64,000 nucleotides of DNA from JAIYDQ01 sp034408855 (GCA_034408855.1 JAWXCK010000005.1:49737-113736); one strand, 5' to 3'. Shown: positions 9,781 through 19,405, counted from the stretch's first letter. The notes: a model not told the origin generated them from the sequence alone. A program made the numbers and translations.

Positions 9781-10044
9781 CTATTTCGGATCGTCCGACG
9801 GGGGCGTGAATCGCGGTGCGTTGGTCGTCGCGTCCGTCTGCTCCTCTTCGGTGTAGGTCGGGCGAGGTGGTGGCGAATCGACTTGCCCTAGCCCATGAAA
9901 TTCACGTTGGAATTCGTTCATGTTCTTTCGCAGCTCGCGATACGTTCCACCTAAAGAACGAGCGACCTCGGGCAACTTCGATCCGAATAACATCAGAGCG
10001 ATTATGCCAAAGAGCATCATTTCGGAGTAACCGAGACCTGGCAT
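9781..10044 (-). CDS. tatA: Twin-arginine translocase subunit TatA/TatB-like (paralogue 1)
   Basis: An 87-residue protein with one N-terminal transmembrane helix (MMLFGIIALMLFG), the hinge SKLPEVARSLG, an amphipathic helix (TYRELRKNMNEFQREF) and a Pro/Thr-rich acidic tail, the usual TatA/B design. It forms the membrane pore or adaptor for folded proteins with RR signal peptides. The longer charged tail hints at a TatB role, but this is inference. It follows a second tatA with a 38-bp gap. Two Tat substrates (15773 and 48793) are encoded in this window; tatC is not. Confidence 0.88.
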   Translation of the reverse strand: MPGLGYSEMMLFGIIALMLFGSKLPEVARSLGGTYRELRKNMNEFQREFHGLGQVDSPPPRPTYTEEEQTDATTNAPRFTPPSDDPK

Positions 10045-10082
10045 TGCAGTTCCTCTTCTTCCTAGCGTGCTTGGATTGCCAA

Positions 10083-10265
10083 CTAGGCGATCGGATCTTG
10101 CTTGGGTGGATCAGAGGAGTCATCGTGATCATCCTTCATCCCTCTTTTGAACTCGTTGGCGCTGCGCCCGAGATTTCTCATGAGCGACGGAAGCTTAGCG
10201 CTGCCAAAGAGCAGCATCGCAATAACCAAGAAGATGAGTAGTTCGTGTGTACCTAATCCAAACAT
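10083..10265 (-). CDS. tatA: Twin-arginine translocase subunit TatA (paralogue 2)
   Basis: A 60-residue TatA-like protein: MFGLGTHELLIFLVIAMLLFG membrane helix, hinge AKLPSLMRNLGRS, and a short amphipathic helix ending in an acidic DDHDDSSD tail. I chose the ATG at 10265, since the family begins right at MFGLG; an upstream in-frame extension of 14 residues is unlike TatA. It is the first gene of a two-gene unit with the longer paralogue and probably supplies the pore-forming subunit. Confidence 0.88.
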   Translation of the reverse strand: MFGLGTHELLIFLVIAMLLFGSAKLPSLMRNLGRSANEFKRGMKDDHDDSSDPPKQDPIA

Positions 10266-10471
10266 AGTGAAATCTTCGCTTGCTGAAGGATGGAAACCAT
10301 CGACCACAAGATTGCGGCGATCGACCTAGGGGGCAACAAGCGGCGAATGCCAAGCCGACTACAACGCCTTTCAAGGGCGAGCATCACCGGAAACCAACTC
10401 GTATACCCTTTATTGTATTGTGCCGCCAAACGATGTCAAATGACTCTTTTCCCACCGACCAGAGTTTCCAA

Positions 10472-12565
10472 ATGAGCCGACCTGCCCACCTTTTTTCCTT
10501 GAGTTTCGTTGCATTCGCGGTTTCCAACCCAGTTTGTCTCCCTTCCTTGGCCGACGGGCCCATCGACAACCAAGATGCTCAAGTCCGACGAATTCCGCCT
10601 GCTGGCATCGAATTGCCGGTCGAAGTCCGAGCGGATTTGCTCCGCTCGGTGAACGAAATCGAGGAACAGATTCCCAAGTTCGATGCTGATTCAGCGACTC
10701 GTCAAGCTTCCAAAGTATTCGATGCCTGGAACGACGTTCGCGTTATCACTCGAGCCGTCCGGTTGACCATCGAAGGGGAGCAGTTCAACAAAGAGCCGGA
10801 GATCGATCAAGCTCGAAAACTACTGCAATCGGCTCGTAATCGCGTCTTGGAGCTAACATCGCCAGCCGCCCAAATAGCCGGTTTCGTTCCTTCTTGGCTG
10901 AAAGAAAGTGGGCGCATGATCGCGGGATATCGTTCGCGACTCGATGACTCGATCCAGCCGTTCGGAATCATCGTCCCCGAGAATGTCGTCGCTGATCCGA
11001 AGAAACTGCGTCGACTCGATATCTGGCTGCACGGTCGCGATGAAAATGTGAGCGAAGTGTCTTTTCTTTATCGTCGATCGACTCAAGACAGTCCGTATCT
11101 CCCTGATGATACGTTCGTGCTACAACCGTGGGGCCGTTACTCGAACGCGTTTCGCTTTGCGGGCGAAGTCGATGTCTTCGAAGCGCTGGCCGAAGTTCAA
11201 CGTCGCTACGCGATCGATCCCGATCGAATTAGTATTCGCGGATTTTCGATGGGTGGAGCCGGTTGTTGGAATTTGGCTGTCCATCATCCCGATCGCTTCT
11301 TCGCCGCCAATCCTGGAGCGGGCTTCTGCGAGACCGAACGCTTCTTGACGGGTTTTCAAAGCGAAACATTAACGCCCACGCCTGCTCAGCGTCGTTTGTG
11401 GAATCTTTACGACTGCCCACCGGTCGTTCGCAATCTGATCAACCTTCCGACGATCGCTTATAGCGGCGGTATCGATCGTCAAAAAGAAGCTGCCGACATT
11501 ATGACCGAAGCGGCAACAAAGGCCGGCTTTCATATCCCATACGTCATTCATCAAGAATCAGCCCACGCCATTCATCCTGATGCAAAAATTGAAATCGAAA
11601 AGAGTATGAGCCAACTGGCGATCGCCGGTCGCGTTGCATTTCCAAAATCGGTGTCTTGGTCGACGTTTACATTGCAGCAGCCCGGTGCCTATTGGGTAAA
11701 CATGTCGGCCTTAAATGAGCATTGGACGAAGGCCGCGATCGAAGCAAGTTTTTCAGACGATCTTCGCACGCTCGATATCAAGACCGACAACGTCCGAAGT
11801 TTTGAAGTCAACGTGGCAGCGGGAGCTTTTGATAAGACATTTCTTGCTGATATGAAAACCATTCAGCTTATCATCGATGGACAGAATACCGGTGAGCTTG
11901 CACCTAGCCAAGATGGATCGCTAAAAACAGCTTTCGATCGCAACGATGCGACATGGAGCCTTTCGACAACGCTCGCTGCCGATCCGCTCACCGTTCAGAC
12001 AAAGACTCTTTATAAACGCTCAGGACTTCAGGGACCAATCGACGATGCTTTTCTCGATCGATTTCTGATCGTCCGTCCAACAGGATCTTCGGATAACGTC
12101 GCTATCGATGCTTGGGTCGAACGTGAACTCGAGCATGCGATCGATCATTGGCGATTGCAATTTCGAGGCGATGCTCGGGTAAAACTGGACGTCGAAGTCA
12201 CTCAAGCCGATCTCGATGATTCGAATGTCATTTGCTTCGGGACGCCGAATAGCAACCGGCTGATCGCAAAACTGATCGATAAGCTCCCGCTTCGATGGTC
12301 GAAAGCCGAAGTTGGCTTTGGGAAACAGCAATTCGATGCGTCGAAGGTTGTGCCGCTCTTGATTTACCCGAACCCTCTGGCACCGCATCGATATGTGGTT
12401 TTCAACAGTGGATTTACCTATCGAGAATACGATTATCTCAATAATGCTCGACAAACGCCTAAATTACCTGACTGGGCGATGATCGATGCGACCACTCCGA
12501 CGACTACTCGAGCCGCTGGGCAAGTTATCTCCGAAGGTTTTTTTGACGAAAAGTGGCTCCCGTAA
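10472..12565 (+). CDS. Secreted alpha/beta hydrolase (prolyl-oligopeptidase/esterase type)
   Basis: Begins with a signal peptide (MSRPAHLFSLSFVAF, then LPSLADG), giving 698 codons including the stop. A catalytic core in the middle shows an oxyanion-side LHGRDEN, the nucleophile motif GFSMGGAGCW (GxSxGG), a later GGIDRQ likely bearing the acid, and SAHAIHP likely bearing the His. The roughly 300-residue C-terminal part is beta-rich and without a recognised motif; it may be a binding domain. Substrate unknown (ester or peptide). The frame extends 64 codons upstream, but the signal peptide fixes 10472 as the most likely start. Confidence 0.75.
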   Translation: MSRPAHLFSLSFVAFAVSNPVCLPSLADGPIDNQDAQVRRIPPAGIELPVEVRADLLRSVNEIEEQIPKFDADSATRQASKVFDAWNDVRVITRAVRLTIEGEQFNKEPEIDQARKLLQSARNRVLELTSPAAQIAGFVPSWLKESGRMIAGYRSRLDDSIQPFGIIVPENVVADPKKLRRLDIWLHGRDENVSEVSFLYRRSTQDSPYLPDDTFVLQPWGRYSNAFRFAGEVDVFEALAEVQRRYAIDPDRISIRGFSMGGAGCWNLAVHHPDRFFAANPGAGFCETERFLTGFQSETLTPTPAQRRLWNLYDCPPVVRNLINLPTIAYSGGIDRQKEAADIMTEAATKAGFHIPYVIHQESAHAIHPDAKIEIEKSMSQLAIAGRVAFPKSVSWSTFTLQQPGAYWVNMSALNEHWTKAAIEASFSDDLRTLDIKTDNVRSFEVNVAAGAFDKTFLADMKTIQLIIDGQNTGELAPSQDGSLKTAFDRNDATWSLSTTLAADPLTVQTKTLYKRSGLQGPIDDAFLDRFLIVRPTGSSDNVAIDAWVERELEHAIDHWRLQFRGDARVKLDVEVTQADLDDSNVICFGTPNSNRLIAKLIDKLPLRWSKAEVGFGKQQFDASKVVPLLIYPNPLAPHRYVVFNSGFTYREYDYLNNARQTPKLPDWAMIDATTPTTTRAAGQVISEGFFDEKWLP

Positions 12566-12708
12566 CGATTACGCTACATTGATAGGGAACTATTAGCCGC
12601 CAAGCGGGTTAGTAACCCTTGTGCACTTTCGTAGCGGTACGGCGCGATCCGTCCGGTGATTTGAAGCTCGAGCGCCGTCGGCTCATGCAATAGTCGGAGA
12701 TAAACCAC
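12566..12708. other. Intergenic region with a degenerate palindromic half-repeat
   Basis: Contains GCGCCGTCGGCTCA at 12672-12685, matching one arm of the palindromic repeat seen intact at 19334-19405, and a GGAG ribosome site just before 12709. No gene. Confidence 0.4.
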
Positions 12709-13746
12709 ATGTTGAAATCGTCATGCCTGATTGCCATCTCATTCGTTTTTGGCGCGACTGTTTTCGCTCAAGACGACCAACCGACACATCGAGAGACCGA
12801 ACCGATCAAGATCGATTTAGGAGTCGATGGCAAGATCGAAACGATGGCGATGAATTCCGATGGAAATCTACTATTGGGCGTTTCTTGGTCTGCCGACGGG
12901 AAGTCAACGAGTAAATCGGCAAGCATGCCGTCACGACCCAACCGAAAATCGCCGAGTGACAATCCGTTGCTGGTCGAAGGCGGCCCGCGAAGTTACGCCA
13001 TCCGTATCATTTCGCCGACGGGTCAACTGGTAAATTCTTGGGATACACAAGGCCTGCGTCCATCGATGATTCATGCTTGCGAGGATGGCGAAGTCTATTT
13101 TTCAGGATCCGGAAAGATCGTGAGATTGAACTCGAAAGGTGAGTTGATTCACTCGATCGCTTTTGATGAAATCCTCGATGGCTTATATGCCAAAGCCCAT
13201 GCGTCTGGCGTTACGGCCGACAATCAATACTTCTTTATCGCTTTTGGTGAAGGGTTTAGTATGCGAGCGACCGAAGATATTGTGCGGCTCAATCGGGACC
13301 TTTCCGAAGCGAAAGTGATGACACGACAACAATTCGGCTGTTGCTCGCATATCGATCTCGATGTCAAAGAAGGCAAGCTCTACGTTGCCGAAAATTCACG
13401 ACACCGCGTCAATCGATTCTCGCTCGATGGCGAGAAAATCGATACGTGGGGAGCGCGCGATCGAACGCGCATCGAAGGTTTTGCAGCCTGTTGTAATCCA
13501 GTCAATTTCGATTGGGGGCCCGACGGAGATTTATACACGGCCGAATCGGGGATCGGTCGCGTCAAACGCTACTCGGCAGATGGTATGTACTTGGGATTGG
13601 TCGGCTATGTCGATACAACGAAATTCGATAACGGCAGTATGCTGGCAGCCATGTCATGCTACATTCCGGTCGAGGTCGCGAAGGACGGCAAGCGCATCTA
13701 CATTATGGACATTCGAGCTAACTTTATTCGTGTGCTGGAACAGTAG
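12709..13746 (+). CDS. Exported NHL-type beta-propeller with CCNP motif
   Basis: A Sec signal peptide (MLKSSCLIAISFVFGATVFAQ) precedes about 320 residues of propeller repeats (GDLYTAESGIGRVKRYSADG and relatives). Two vicinal cysteine pairs stand out: QFGCCSHIDL and FAACCNPVNFDWG. A matching CCNP pair occurs in the third gene of this operon. Vicinal Cys can bind metal or form a redox-active disulphide; no family function is known to me, so this is inference. GGAG lies ahead of the ATG. The stop codon abuts the next gene's ATG with no gap, so translation is probably coupled. Alternative: a simple binding scaffold. Confidence 0.8.
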   Translation: MLKSSCLIAISFVFGATVFAQDDQPTHRETEPIKIDLGVDGKIETMAMNSDGNLLLGVSWSADGKSTSKSASMPSRPNRKSPSDNPLLVEGGPRSYAIRIISPTGQLVNSWDTQGLRPSMIHACEDGEVYFSGSGKIVRLNSKGELIHSIAFDEILDGLYAKAHASGVTADNQYFFIAFGEGFSMRATEDIVRLNRDLSEAKVMTRQQFGCCSHIDLDVKEGKLYVAENSRHRVNRFSLDGEKIDTWGARDRTRIEGFAACCNPVNFDWGPDGDLYTAESGIGRVKRYSADGMYLGLVGYVDTTKFDNGSMLAAMSCYIPVEVAKDGKRIYIMDIRANFIRVLEQ

Positions 13747-15744
13747 ATGAAATGTATTGCCGCCATTGCATTCGGATTACTCTCACTTTGCGGAGTTTTT
13801 TTTGGTACGGGTTCTGTTCAAGCCGCCGAGAAAGAAGCATGGAAGTTGGTGGTCATGGACCCAATGGCTGCACCTTTATCTTGCGCGTGTGTTGCAGGGG
13901 TCGGACAGCGACGCTATGAGCTGCTCGGCGCATATCTAAAACAAGAAATGGGACTTCCTGTCGAAATCACTTTTGACGAAAGCCTCGTCTTGGCTCGCTC
14001 GCGTATGACGTCGGGTGCCGATTTGGTGATCGGTAAACGATCGGTCGTCGAATTTGATGCTCGCCGGATGGGGATCCAACTTACACCCATCGCTACCCTA
14101 ACAGACCGTAAAGGCCTCGATAATCTAGCTGGGCTGGTGGTTGTTCGACATGACGACAATGCAAAATCGCTTGAAGATTTGAAAGGGTCTGTAATCGCCT
14201 TGGGACCCGAAGATAGCGATGAAGTCCATCAAGCTGCCCTCGAACTTTTTCGTCGACATGGTGCGATGGTAGATTGGAAATTCAAAACGTTCGCGAGCAT
14301 TGACGCGGCCGTTTATGCAGTGGCCGATGGCGAAGCGAAAGGTGCACTGGTGAGCGATTTTCTACCTCCGCTCTTAGAAGGGTGTGGAAAAATAGCCAAA
14401 GATTCGCTGCGAGTGATCGCCGCGACCGATCCGGTTCCATTCGTCACCCTCTTCGCTTTGTCCCATGTTTCCGACGGCGAAGTCTCGGATTTGCGGCGAA
14501 CATTGCAACAGGTCTCGAAAGAATCCGCACTGCTGACAGCTCTCGAATCGAAAGATGGTTTTGTGATGAGCGAGCCGTCTCTCACAACAACGCAATGGAC
14601 CGATTGGCGAGGTCCACTGCGAGCGGGATTTAGTCCTGATGTACCGCAAAAATTGTCAAACAATCGAATCTTGTGGACGGCTGACGCGACCGGACCGGCT
14701 ATGGCTGGGATCGCCGCGACTGAAAAATTTGTTGTCGTGGCCGATAAAAGCAAGGATCTTACCTCCGATATATTTCGCTGCTTGGATGCATCCACTGGTG
14801 AATCGATTTGGACGATTGAATACCCAGCCGATCGCGAATTAGAATATACGAATGCTCCGCGAGCCAATCCGTTGATCGCCGACGACCTTGTCTATTTGTC
14901 GGGTGCATTGGGCGACATTCACTGCGCGGAGTTATCGACCGGCAAGATCGTGTGGAAGGCGAATCTTTTGGAACGTTTTGGTGCCCAGCCGCTCAATTGG
15001 GGACAATGTTCACCACCGCTTTTGGTCGATGGACGCTTGATTGTCAATCCAGGTGCTAAGCAAGCATCTCTTGCCGCCCTCGATGCCAAGACTGGAATTA
15101 CGCTTTGGCAAACGCCAGGGCATGCGGCAGCTTATGGGGCCTTTATCGAAGCTACACTCGGAGGTCGTCGGCAGATTGTCGGTTATGATTCGTCGAGTCT
15201 CGGTGGCTGGGATCCTGGCAATGGAGCGCGCCTCTGGACACTCGTTCCGCCAGGTGCGAGCGATTTTAACGTGACGACGCCAATCGTCGTCGATGGCAAG
15301 ATTTTATTGGCTACCGAGAACAATGCGACGCGATTGTATGCCATGGATGACAAAGGTTGCATTGTCCCAGAACCGATTTCAGAGAATCAAGATTTTGCTC
15401 CCGATACGTGTACGCCGGTAGTAACGGACAGTTGTGCTTTCGGTAACGCGTATGGCGAGTTTTTTTGTCTTGACGTTCGCCACGGTTTAAAAACGCATTG
15501 GTCTGTGAAGGATGAGATGTTTTACGATCATGCCAATCTTATTTCCGGCAAAGATCGAGTGCTGGTCTGGACAACGACCTGCGATCTGCTACTGCTGCGA
15601 GCCTCCAGCGAGCGCTATGAAGTTGTTTCTCATATTCGACCTTTCCCTGAAGATTCAGCGGAATCGATGTCGCATCCGGCGATTATCAAGAACCGCCTTT
15701 TTTTGCGTGACCAAACGCGAATCATATGTTTATCATTAGAGTGA
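13747..15744 (+). CDS. Fusion of PhnD-like periplasmic binding protein and PQQ-type beta-propeller
   Basis: After a signal peptide (ending near SVQAAEK), residues about 30-270 form a type 2 periplasmic binding fold like PhnD/transferrin-family proteins (AGLVVVRHDDNAKSLEDLKG, ALGPEDSDEVHQAALELF). A CACV motif lies in MDPMAAPLSCACVAGVGQ. Residues about 285-665 form a PQQ/BamB-like propeller (blades such as CLDASTGESIWTIEY and ALDAKTGITLWQT). No cofactor-binding residues can be assigned, so it is not claimed to be a PQQ enzyme. No ABC permease or ATPase lies nearby, so a sensing or electron/metal-handling role is as likely as transport. It is the middle gene of the three-gene operon. Confidence 0.8.
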   Translation: MKCIAAIAFGLLSLCGVFFGTGSVQAAEKEAWKLVVMDPMAAPLSCACVAGVGQRRYELLGAYLKQEMGLPVEITFDESLVLARSRMTSGADLVIGKRSVVEFDARRMGIQLTPIATLTDRKGLDNLAGLVVVRHDDNAKSLEDLKGSVIALGPEDSDEVHQAALELFRRHGAMVDWKFKTFASIDAAVYAVADGEAKGALVSDFLPPLLEGCGKIAKDSLRVIAATDPVPFVTLFALSHVSDGEVSDLRRTLQQVSKESALLTALESKDGFVMSEPSLTTTQWTDWRGPLRAGFSPDVPQKLSNNRILWTADATGPAMAGIAATEKFVVVADKSKDLTSDIFRCLDASTGESIWTIEYPADRELEYTNAPRANPLIADDLVYLSGALGDIHCAELSTGKIVWKANLLERFGAQPLNWGQCSPPLLVDGRLIVNPGAKQASLAALDAKTGITLWQTPGHAAAYGAFIEATLGGRRQIVGYDSSSLGGWDPGNGARLWTLVPPGASDFNVTTPIVVDGKILLATENNATRLYAMDDKGCIVPEPISENQDFAPDTCTPVVTDSCAFGNAYGEFFCLDVRHGLKTHWSVKDEMFYDHANLISGKDRVLVWTTTCDLLLLRASSERYEVVSHIRPFPEDSAESMSHPAIIKNRLFLRDQTRIICLSLE

Positions 15745-15772
15745 CCCAAACCTTTATTAAAGGAGTCTTACC

Positions 15773-16759
15773 ATGACATCCGCAAATCGTAGTTCTCGCC
15801 GTCGTTTTCTAGTTCAAGCAACCGCTCACGTATCGGCGATCGGAATCGCGGGTGAGTTCGTCGGTGGATTCGTTGTTCATGCAGGAGAGCCCGTTGTTCC
15901 ATCGCAACCAGACTCGACATCGAAATTTACGCCTGCCATGCACTTCACTGTTCAAGGCAAGCATGTGATGGCGATGGCGGTTGGCCCAAACGATCAAATC
16001 TACGTGGGCGTCGATCGTCAAGTAAAAGTATTCGATCGCGACGGCAGTCCTTTGCAGACGCTCGACTTCAAACGATTGCCGCGTGGCTTAGCAGTCGACG
16101 AAGTCGGGACCGTCTATGTCGCGATGGCTCGAGGTATTGAAGTTGTAGGTGTGGCGAACGAACGCAAGCAATGGTCGCTTCCCGAGGGCGACGTATGGCT
16201 CAATAGCGTAGCACTCAACGGCAACGAAGTCTGCGTGGCCGATTCGGCAAACAAAGTAATTTGGCGATTCGATCAATCGGGTTCTCGCTTGGGGCACTAT
16301 GTTCCAGCAACAGGAAACGCCACGCGAGCCTCCGAGTTTTTTGCGATGAGCGCCTCGAAGGGTCGCTTGCATGTTGCCGATCCGCGACGGCATCAAGTTT
16401 CCACCTTCGATGACGGAGGACAACGCGAACGAAGTTGGGGTGTGGCATCGCGCGATCTGGCTGGATTCAGCGGCTGCTGCAATCCAGTTTCATTGGCGGT
16501 GCGTGACGATGGAAGCATCGTAACGGCGGAACGCGGCATCCCTCGCGTGAAATTATTTTCGGGAAGCGGAGAGTTTCTGGCGATGATTGCTGGACCAGAA
16601 AATTTCAAATCGACGATGGAAAAATCGATCGTCGATTCTGTTGTCGAGTCAACAGCAGACGCAGATTGCTCGACCGGTGGCCTGATTGTTGCCGTCGATG
16701 CCGCACGCAGGACGCTAGTACTTGATCCAACTACGCGAAAAATTCAAGTGTTCGCGTAA
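15773..16759 (+). CDS. Tat-exported NHL-type beta-propeller with CCNP motif
   Basis: The N-terminus SSRRRFLVQATAH is a twin-arginine signal, so the protein is exported folded, perhaps with a cofactor. The body is an NHL propeller (NDQIYVGVDRQVKVFDRDG, DSANKVIWRFDQSG). GFSGCCNPVSLAV repeats the CCNP motif of the first gene at the equivalent blade. It is 328 residues long and has a strong ribosome site (AAAGGAG). It ends the three-gene unit 28 bp after the fusion protein. Two tatA genes lie 5 kb away. Function unknown. Confidence 0.8.
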   Translation: MTSANRSSRRRFLVQATAHVSAIGIAGEFVGGFVVHAGEPVVPSQPDSTSKFTPAMHFTVQGKHVMAMAVGPNDQIYVGVDRQVKVFDRDGSPLQTLDFKRLPRGLAVDEVGTVYVAMARGIEVVGVANERKQWSLPEGDVWLNSVALNGNEVCVADSANKVIWRFDQSGSRLGHYVPATGNATRASEFFAMSASKGRLHVADPRRHQVSTFDDGGQRERSWGVASRDLAGFSGCCNPVSLAVRDDGSIVTAERGIPRVKLFSGSGEFLAMIAGPENFKSTMEKSIVDSVVESTADADCSTGGLIVAVDAARRTLVLDPTTRKIQVFA

Positions 16760-16787
16760 CAGAAATTAGATCGCGAGGACGCTTGAA

Positions 16788-17711
16788 TTACGTTGCAATT
16801 TTTCGCGTTTTTTGAATATCGGTTTTCAATTGCTCGACCAGTTCGTCGGTGCTCGAAAATTGGATGATGCCGCGAATCCGTTCCAGCAATTCAACTTCGA
16901 ACTCCTTTCCGTAAAGATCGCCACTGAAATCGAGCAAGTGGACTTCGACTTTGCTTGTCGCATCCTTGAATGTTGGGTTTGGTCCAATGCTTAAAGCGGC
17001 GAGAATGGTTTGTCCTTCGACAAAGGCGCGACCGGCATAGACGCCGTGCGGTGGAATCAACACGGGAACTTGCTCAAGGTTCGCTGTCGGGAAGCCGATG
17101 GTTCGACCTCGAGCTGCACCATGGCCAACGATTCCATGAAGTCGATACGGTTCAACCAATAGTCGATTCGCCGCCAACATATCACCTTGGGCGATCAAGG
17201 CCCGAATTCGAGAGCTCGAAATCCACTCGCCGTCTTCCGCCTGCCCGCTTGCAATCGAGAGTTGAACCGAGTTCTGCTGGCAGAGTTCATTAAGCAGATC
17301 GATATCGCCGAGTCGATCTTTCCCGAAACGGAAATTGGGCCCTTCTACCATGCCAGCGACAGCGAGTTTTTGAACCAACACCTCTTCAAAAAAAGCATCC
17401 GCAGATAACTCGAGCAACAGTTCCGTTGTCCGGCATATACAGACGACATCGATACCCAATTGGAACAGAATTTCCGCTCGGCGATCCATCCAAGTAAGCG
17501 ATGGAGGAGCCGAGTCGGGCCGCAAAAGTTGAGCTGGCGGCGGATCGAAGGTCAGGACAACTGCAGGCCCTGAAATTTGATCGGCCATTCTCCGAAGCCT
17601 GGAAACAAGTTCGCGATGTCCACGATGAACCCCGTCGAAGTTGCCAATCGTAATTGCCCCGCCCTTGGCGGCTGGCGGTACGTTCTCGATTCCGGTAACA
17701 AATAGTCCCAT
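16788..17711 (-). CDS. ribF: Bifunctional riboflavin kinase / FAD synthetase
   Basis: It converts riboflavin to FMN and then FAD in the cytoplasm. The N-terminal adenylyltransferase half has GNFDGVHRGHRELV, and the middle has the ISSSRIR signature. The C-terminal kinase half (from about residue 180) has GRTIGFPTANLE and the downstream GVYAGRA. The 307 residues match the bacterial bifunctional enzyme. It is convergent with the preceding propeller operon and divergent from thiC; no FMN riboswitch was recognised in the upstream 280 bp. Confidence 0.95.
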   Translation of the reverse strand: MGLFVTGIENVPPAAKGGAITIGNFDGVHRGHRELVSRLRRMADQISGPAVVLTFDPPPAQLLRPDSAPPSLTWMDRRAEILFQLGIDVVCICRTTELLLELSADAFFEEVLVQKLAVAGMVEGPNFRFGKDRLGDIDLLNELCQQNSVQLSIASGQAEDGEWISSSRIRALIAQGDMLAANRLLVEPYRLHGIVGHGAARGRTIGFPTANLEQVPVLIPPHGVYAGRAFVEGQTILAALSIGPNPTFKDATSKVEVHLLDFSGDLYGKEFEVELLERIRGIIQFSSTDELVEQLKTDIQKTRKIAT

Positions 17712-17991
17712 TAATTCCTTATGCGACCCGCTCGAACGAACGGATCCTTTCCCGTTTCATAGCGCAAAGGTCGACCCAAAGAGCTTAGTTTACATGCTTT
17801 TTCCAATCGGTGCGGATAGTATCACTTCCTAGCCTTTTCCGAGGTGAAGCTCGATTGGTCAAATATTTGTAGCCGACAAGGACTACTCTCAAGAGTCGCA
17901 ATAGCTACACTTGGGGATAGTTTGAAAGCGAAGTTCGGCAAAATCCGACTTCGACTAGCAGTTCATTTCCGTTTGAGGAGTTTAGTTTTAC

Positions 17992-19320
17992 GTGACAACC
18001 CAAATTTTGGCGGCTCGCGCTGGCGATATTACACCCGAGATGAAGTACGTCGCAGAACGCGAACATCTTCCGGTCGAGACCATTCGAGACGAAGTTGCGA
18101 TTGGTCGGATGGTGATTCCAGCCAATAAAATCCATCTTCAAGGCTCCCTCGAACCGATGGCGATCGGAATCGCTGCCACGTGCAAGATCAACGCCAATAT
18201 CGGTAATTCGGCAGTCACCAGCAACATCGAAGAAGAACTCGAAAAACTTCACACCTCGGTCAAGTTCGGTGCCGATACGGTGATGGACTTGTCGACCGGT
18301 AAAGATATCGACAATATTCGTCAAGAAATCATCAATGCCTCGCCGGTTCCGATCGGGACCGTTCCAATCTACCAGATGCTTGAAGAGCTTGGCGGCAACA
18401 TTGAAGACATGCGGCCCCAGCATTTTTTGGATATGGTCGAGCATCAAGCCAAGCAAGGGGTCGATTATATGACGATCCACTGCGGAGTCTTGCTCGAACA
18501 CTTGCACTTAACCGTCAATCGCGTCACCGGCATCGTTAGCCGCGGCGGTTCGTTGATCGCCAAGTGGATGATGACCCATCAAAAGCAGAATCCACTTTAC
18601 GAACATTTTGACGATCTTTGCGACATCATGCGGCAGTATGACGTGACGTGGAGTCTCGGTGACGGCTTGCGTCCAGGTTCAATCGCCGACGCCAGCGATA
18701 AAGCTCAGTTCGCAGAGCTCGACACGCTTGGTACACTTTGTACTCGCGGATGGGAACGCGGCACACAAGTCATGGTCGAAGGTCCAGGCCACATCCCAAT
18801 GGACCAGATCGACATGAACATTAAAAAGCAGATCGAAGTCTGCCACGGTGCTCCGTTTTATGTCCTCGGACCATTGGTGACCGACATCGCCCCTGGTTAC
18901 GATCACATCACAAGTGCCATCGGCGCGGCGTTGGCTGGATGGAGCGGAGCGGCTATGCTTTGCTATGTGACACCGAAAGAGCATCTTGGATTGCCAAACA
19001 ACGAAGATGTCAAGCAAGGTGTGATCGCTTATAAGATCGCAGCTCATGCGGCAGACCTAGCTCGCAAGCGACCCGGTGCACAAGATCGCGATGACGCCCT
19101 TTCCCGAGCTCGATTCGGTTTCGATTGGAACGAACAATTCCGATTGTCGCTCGATCCAGAAACCGCCAAAGCGTATCATGATGAAACGCTTCCGCAGGAT
19201 ACTTTTAAGAGCGCCCATTTTTGCAGTATGTGCGGGCCAAAGTATTGTTCGATGCGCATCACCGAGGACATCCGCAAGATGGCCAAAGAAAAAACCCTCG
19301 TCGCGCTTCAATCCACTTGA
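17992..19320 (+). CDS. thiC: Phosphomethylpyrimidine synthase ThiC
   Basis: It makes the HMP-P pyrimidine of thiamine from aminoimidazole ribotide by radical SAM chemistry. The C-terminal cluster motif CSMCGPKYCSM (CxxCxxxxC) is intact, and VEGPGHIPMDQI, CKINANIGNSAV and GAALAGWSGAAMLCYVTP are typical. At 442 residues it is the short form without the long N-terminal domain. The start is GTG at 17992, with GAGGAG upstream. I looked for a TPP riboswitch in the leader and did not see the conserved core. Confidence 0.95.
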   Translation: MTTQILAARAGDITPEMKYVAEREHLPVETIRDEVAIGRMVIPANKIHLQGSLEPMAIGIAATCKINANIGNSAVTSNIEEELEKLHTSVKFGADTVMDLSTGKDIDNIRQEIINASPVPIGTVPIYQMLEELGGNIEDMRPQHFLDMVEHQAKQGVDYMTIHCGVLLEHLHLTVNRVTGIVSRGGSLIAKWMMTHQKQNPLYEHFDDLCDIMRQYDVTWSLGDGLRPGSIADASDKAQFAELDTLGTLCTRGWERGTQVMVEGPGHIPMDQIDMNIKKQIEVCHGAPFYVLGPLVTDIAPGYDHITSAIGAALAGWSGAAMLCYVTPKEHLGLPNNEDVKQGVIAYKIAAHAADLARKRPGAQDRDDALSRARFGFDWNEQFRLSLDPETAKAYHDETLPQDTFKSAHFCSMCGPKYCSMRITEDIRKMAKEKTLVALQST

Positions 19321-19333
19321 GCTGATGCTAGTT

Positions 19334-19405
19334 GAGCCGACGGCGCTAGCCGCGGGCTTTGCAATCCTCGTCAGCGTGAATGCCTGCGGCTAGCGCCGTC
19401 GGCTC
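19334..19405. repeat. Perfect 20-bp inverted repeat (palindromic family A)
   Basis: Arms GAGCCGACGGCGCTAGCCGC at 19334-19353 and its exact reverse complement at 19386-19405 enclose a 32-nt loop between thiC and the tRNA. Related sequence occurs at 50590-50619 (one arm) and 62001-62094 (both arms), so this is a dispersed palindromic element; here it may also end thiC transcription. Confidence 0.75.

Noticed and set aside
17712..17991. TPP riboswitch ahead of thiC
   Set aside because: The conserved CUGAGA and matching core elements are not present; only a short palindromic stretch is seen.
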